Positions 4,391 to 5,069 of a stretch of DNA of 5,069 nucleotides are shown here, one piece after another. Each line of letters begins with the position of its first letter. The first letter of the stretch is position 1. The notes beneath the pieces were generated by a model. It did not search any database and was not told the DNA's origin. It was given only the letters and a program-made list of their open reading frames with translations. A program made the translations under genes and the position numbers. The DNA lies in NCBI GenBank assembly GCA_947426875.1, contig CANEFU010000096.1:1-5069 (forward strand), given 5' to 3'. Source of the DNA: an uncultured Clostridium sp. (GTDB lineage: Bacteria > Bacillota > Clostridia > TANB77 > CAG-508).

Positions 4391-5069
4391 TTATGAATAG
4401 AAAAATTCTTTAATTCTTTCCATTACCGTTTTGAAAAAGTTTTCATCATTTTGTGTATCAATGTTACTTGATACTGTTTTCGCAAAAGGTCTTGCTGCAA
4501 TATATCTTATCAAGGCATAACTTGTTCGATATGTTGCTTTTACTGTACTGATTGCTCTTCCTGTTGATATTTTTACGGGAATATTTAAATTAATTTTTCC
4601 TGCCACATCACTTTTATTGATGTTGATAATCCCCTGTCCTGTTAATACTACATTATTGATTTTTTGTTTTACCCCTTGATTGGTAATATCTTTATTAATA
4701 ATCGAAAACATTTCTTCTATTCTTGCTTCTATTATTTCAATTAATTCAGAACTTTTTATGATTCTGTTTTTATTATCGTCTTTTGAGGTATTTAGTATAA
4801 TGTCATTATCATTATCGATAAAAGATTTTAAAGCTAAACCATATTGTCTTTTTAGTTTGTCTGCTTCTTCTTCCGAAATATTTAGTACTAATGCAATATC
4901 GCTTGTGATGTTATCCCCTCCTACTGGAATGGAATTCGTATAGATGAAACTAGATCCCTCAAAAACTCCTATGTCTGTGTTTCCTGCACCAATATCTAAT
5001 AACATTACATTGTCATGTAATTCGTTTTTGTCTAAAATCAAATTCCTTTCTGCTAATGTAATTGGTACA
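4391..5069 (-). CDS. ftsA: Cell division protein FtsA, 3' part (5' end outside window)
   Basis: FtsA is the actin-like ATPase that tethers FtsZ filaments to the membrane. The last 225 residues are visible, and the frame runs open off the right edge, so the real start is outside; a TTG at 5041 is internal, since conserved PITLAERNLIL precedes it. The phosphate-2 motif LLDIGAGNTDIGVFE is at visible residues 23-37, followed by IPVGGDNITSDIA (47-59). NVVLTGQGI (139-147) is the adenosine-region motif, with GQG where many relatives have GGG. YALIRYIA (184-191) ends the actin fold. The C-terminal FFKTVMERIKEFFYS (211-225) fits the amphipathic membrane-targeting helix. Directly upstream of ftsZ, as in most bacteria. 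PilM-like or other actin-fold proteins are less likely given that context. Confidence 0.93.
   Translation of the reverse strand, partial: VPITLAERNLILDKNELHDNVMLLDIGAGNTDIGVFEGSSFIYTNSIPVGGDNITSDIALVLNISEEEADKLKRQYGLALKSFIDNDNDIILNTSKDDNKNRIIKSSELIEIIEARIEEMFSIINKDITNQGVKQKINNVVLTGQGIININKSDVAGKINLNIPVKISTGRAISTVKATYRTSYALIRYIAARPFAKTVSSNIDTQNDENFFKTVMERIKEFFYS

Noticed and set aside
318..4943. Numerous plus-strand open frames of 66-87 codons (for example 318-518, 1120-1332, 2374-2616, 4680-4943)
   Set aside because: They lie opposite clearly conserved minus-strand genes, resemble no family, and are low-complexity Ser/Phe/Leu-rich translations typical of the antisense of AT-rich genes.

Overview
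The window is strongly AT-rich, and every supportable gene lies on the minus strand. The transcriptional order, from high to low coordinates, is ftsA (3' part only), ftsZ, spoIIGA, sigE, sigG, ylmC. This division-plus-sporulation cluster is typical of endospore-forming Firmicutes. The low GC, AGGAGG-type ribosome binding sites and protein sequences suggest a member of Clostridia, possibly a gut commensal; species cannot be told from the sequence.

Region by region: 5069-4391 holds the C-terminal half of the actin-like division protein FtsA. 4297-3179 is a complete ftsZ, closed by a 17-bp terminator hairpin. 3134-3071 holds a likely spoIIGA promoter and a hairpin that encloses the spoIIGA start codon. 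3070-2180 is spoIIGA, the membrane aspartic protease that activates pro-sigma-E. 2183-2077 is a 107-bp repeat element made of two inverted 32-nt arms, REPIN-like, which supplies the spoIIGA stop codon and ends 22 nt before sigE. 2054-1316 is sigE with a one-base insertion at 1400. 1310-1282 is a sigma-F-type promoter. 1250-474 is sigG with a TTG start, followed by a terminator. 349-116 is ylmC. A consensus housekeeping promoter at 106-78 points out of the window.

How the genes work together: FtsA and FtsZ form the division ring, which is also used for polar septation in sporulation. SpoIIGA then cleaves the pro-sequence from sigma-E in the mother cell, and sigma-G runs the late forespore programme. 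YlmC is a small PRC-barrel protein conserved beside sigG.

The main surprise is sigE. Its reading frame breaks exactly at the turn of the region 4.2 helix-turn-helix, and the missing 27 codons, including the -35 recognition helix, are intact in the next frame. Together with the repeat inserted in the spoIIGA-sigE operon, this suggests either a very recent loss of sporulation (spoIIGA, sigG and ylmC still look intact) or a sequence error. I found no wholly novel multi-gene system. The novelty is in the sigE lesion, the inserted repeat and the spoIIGA leader.
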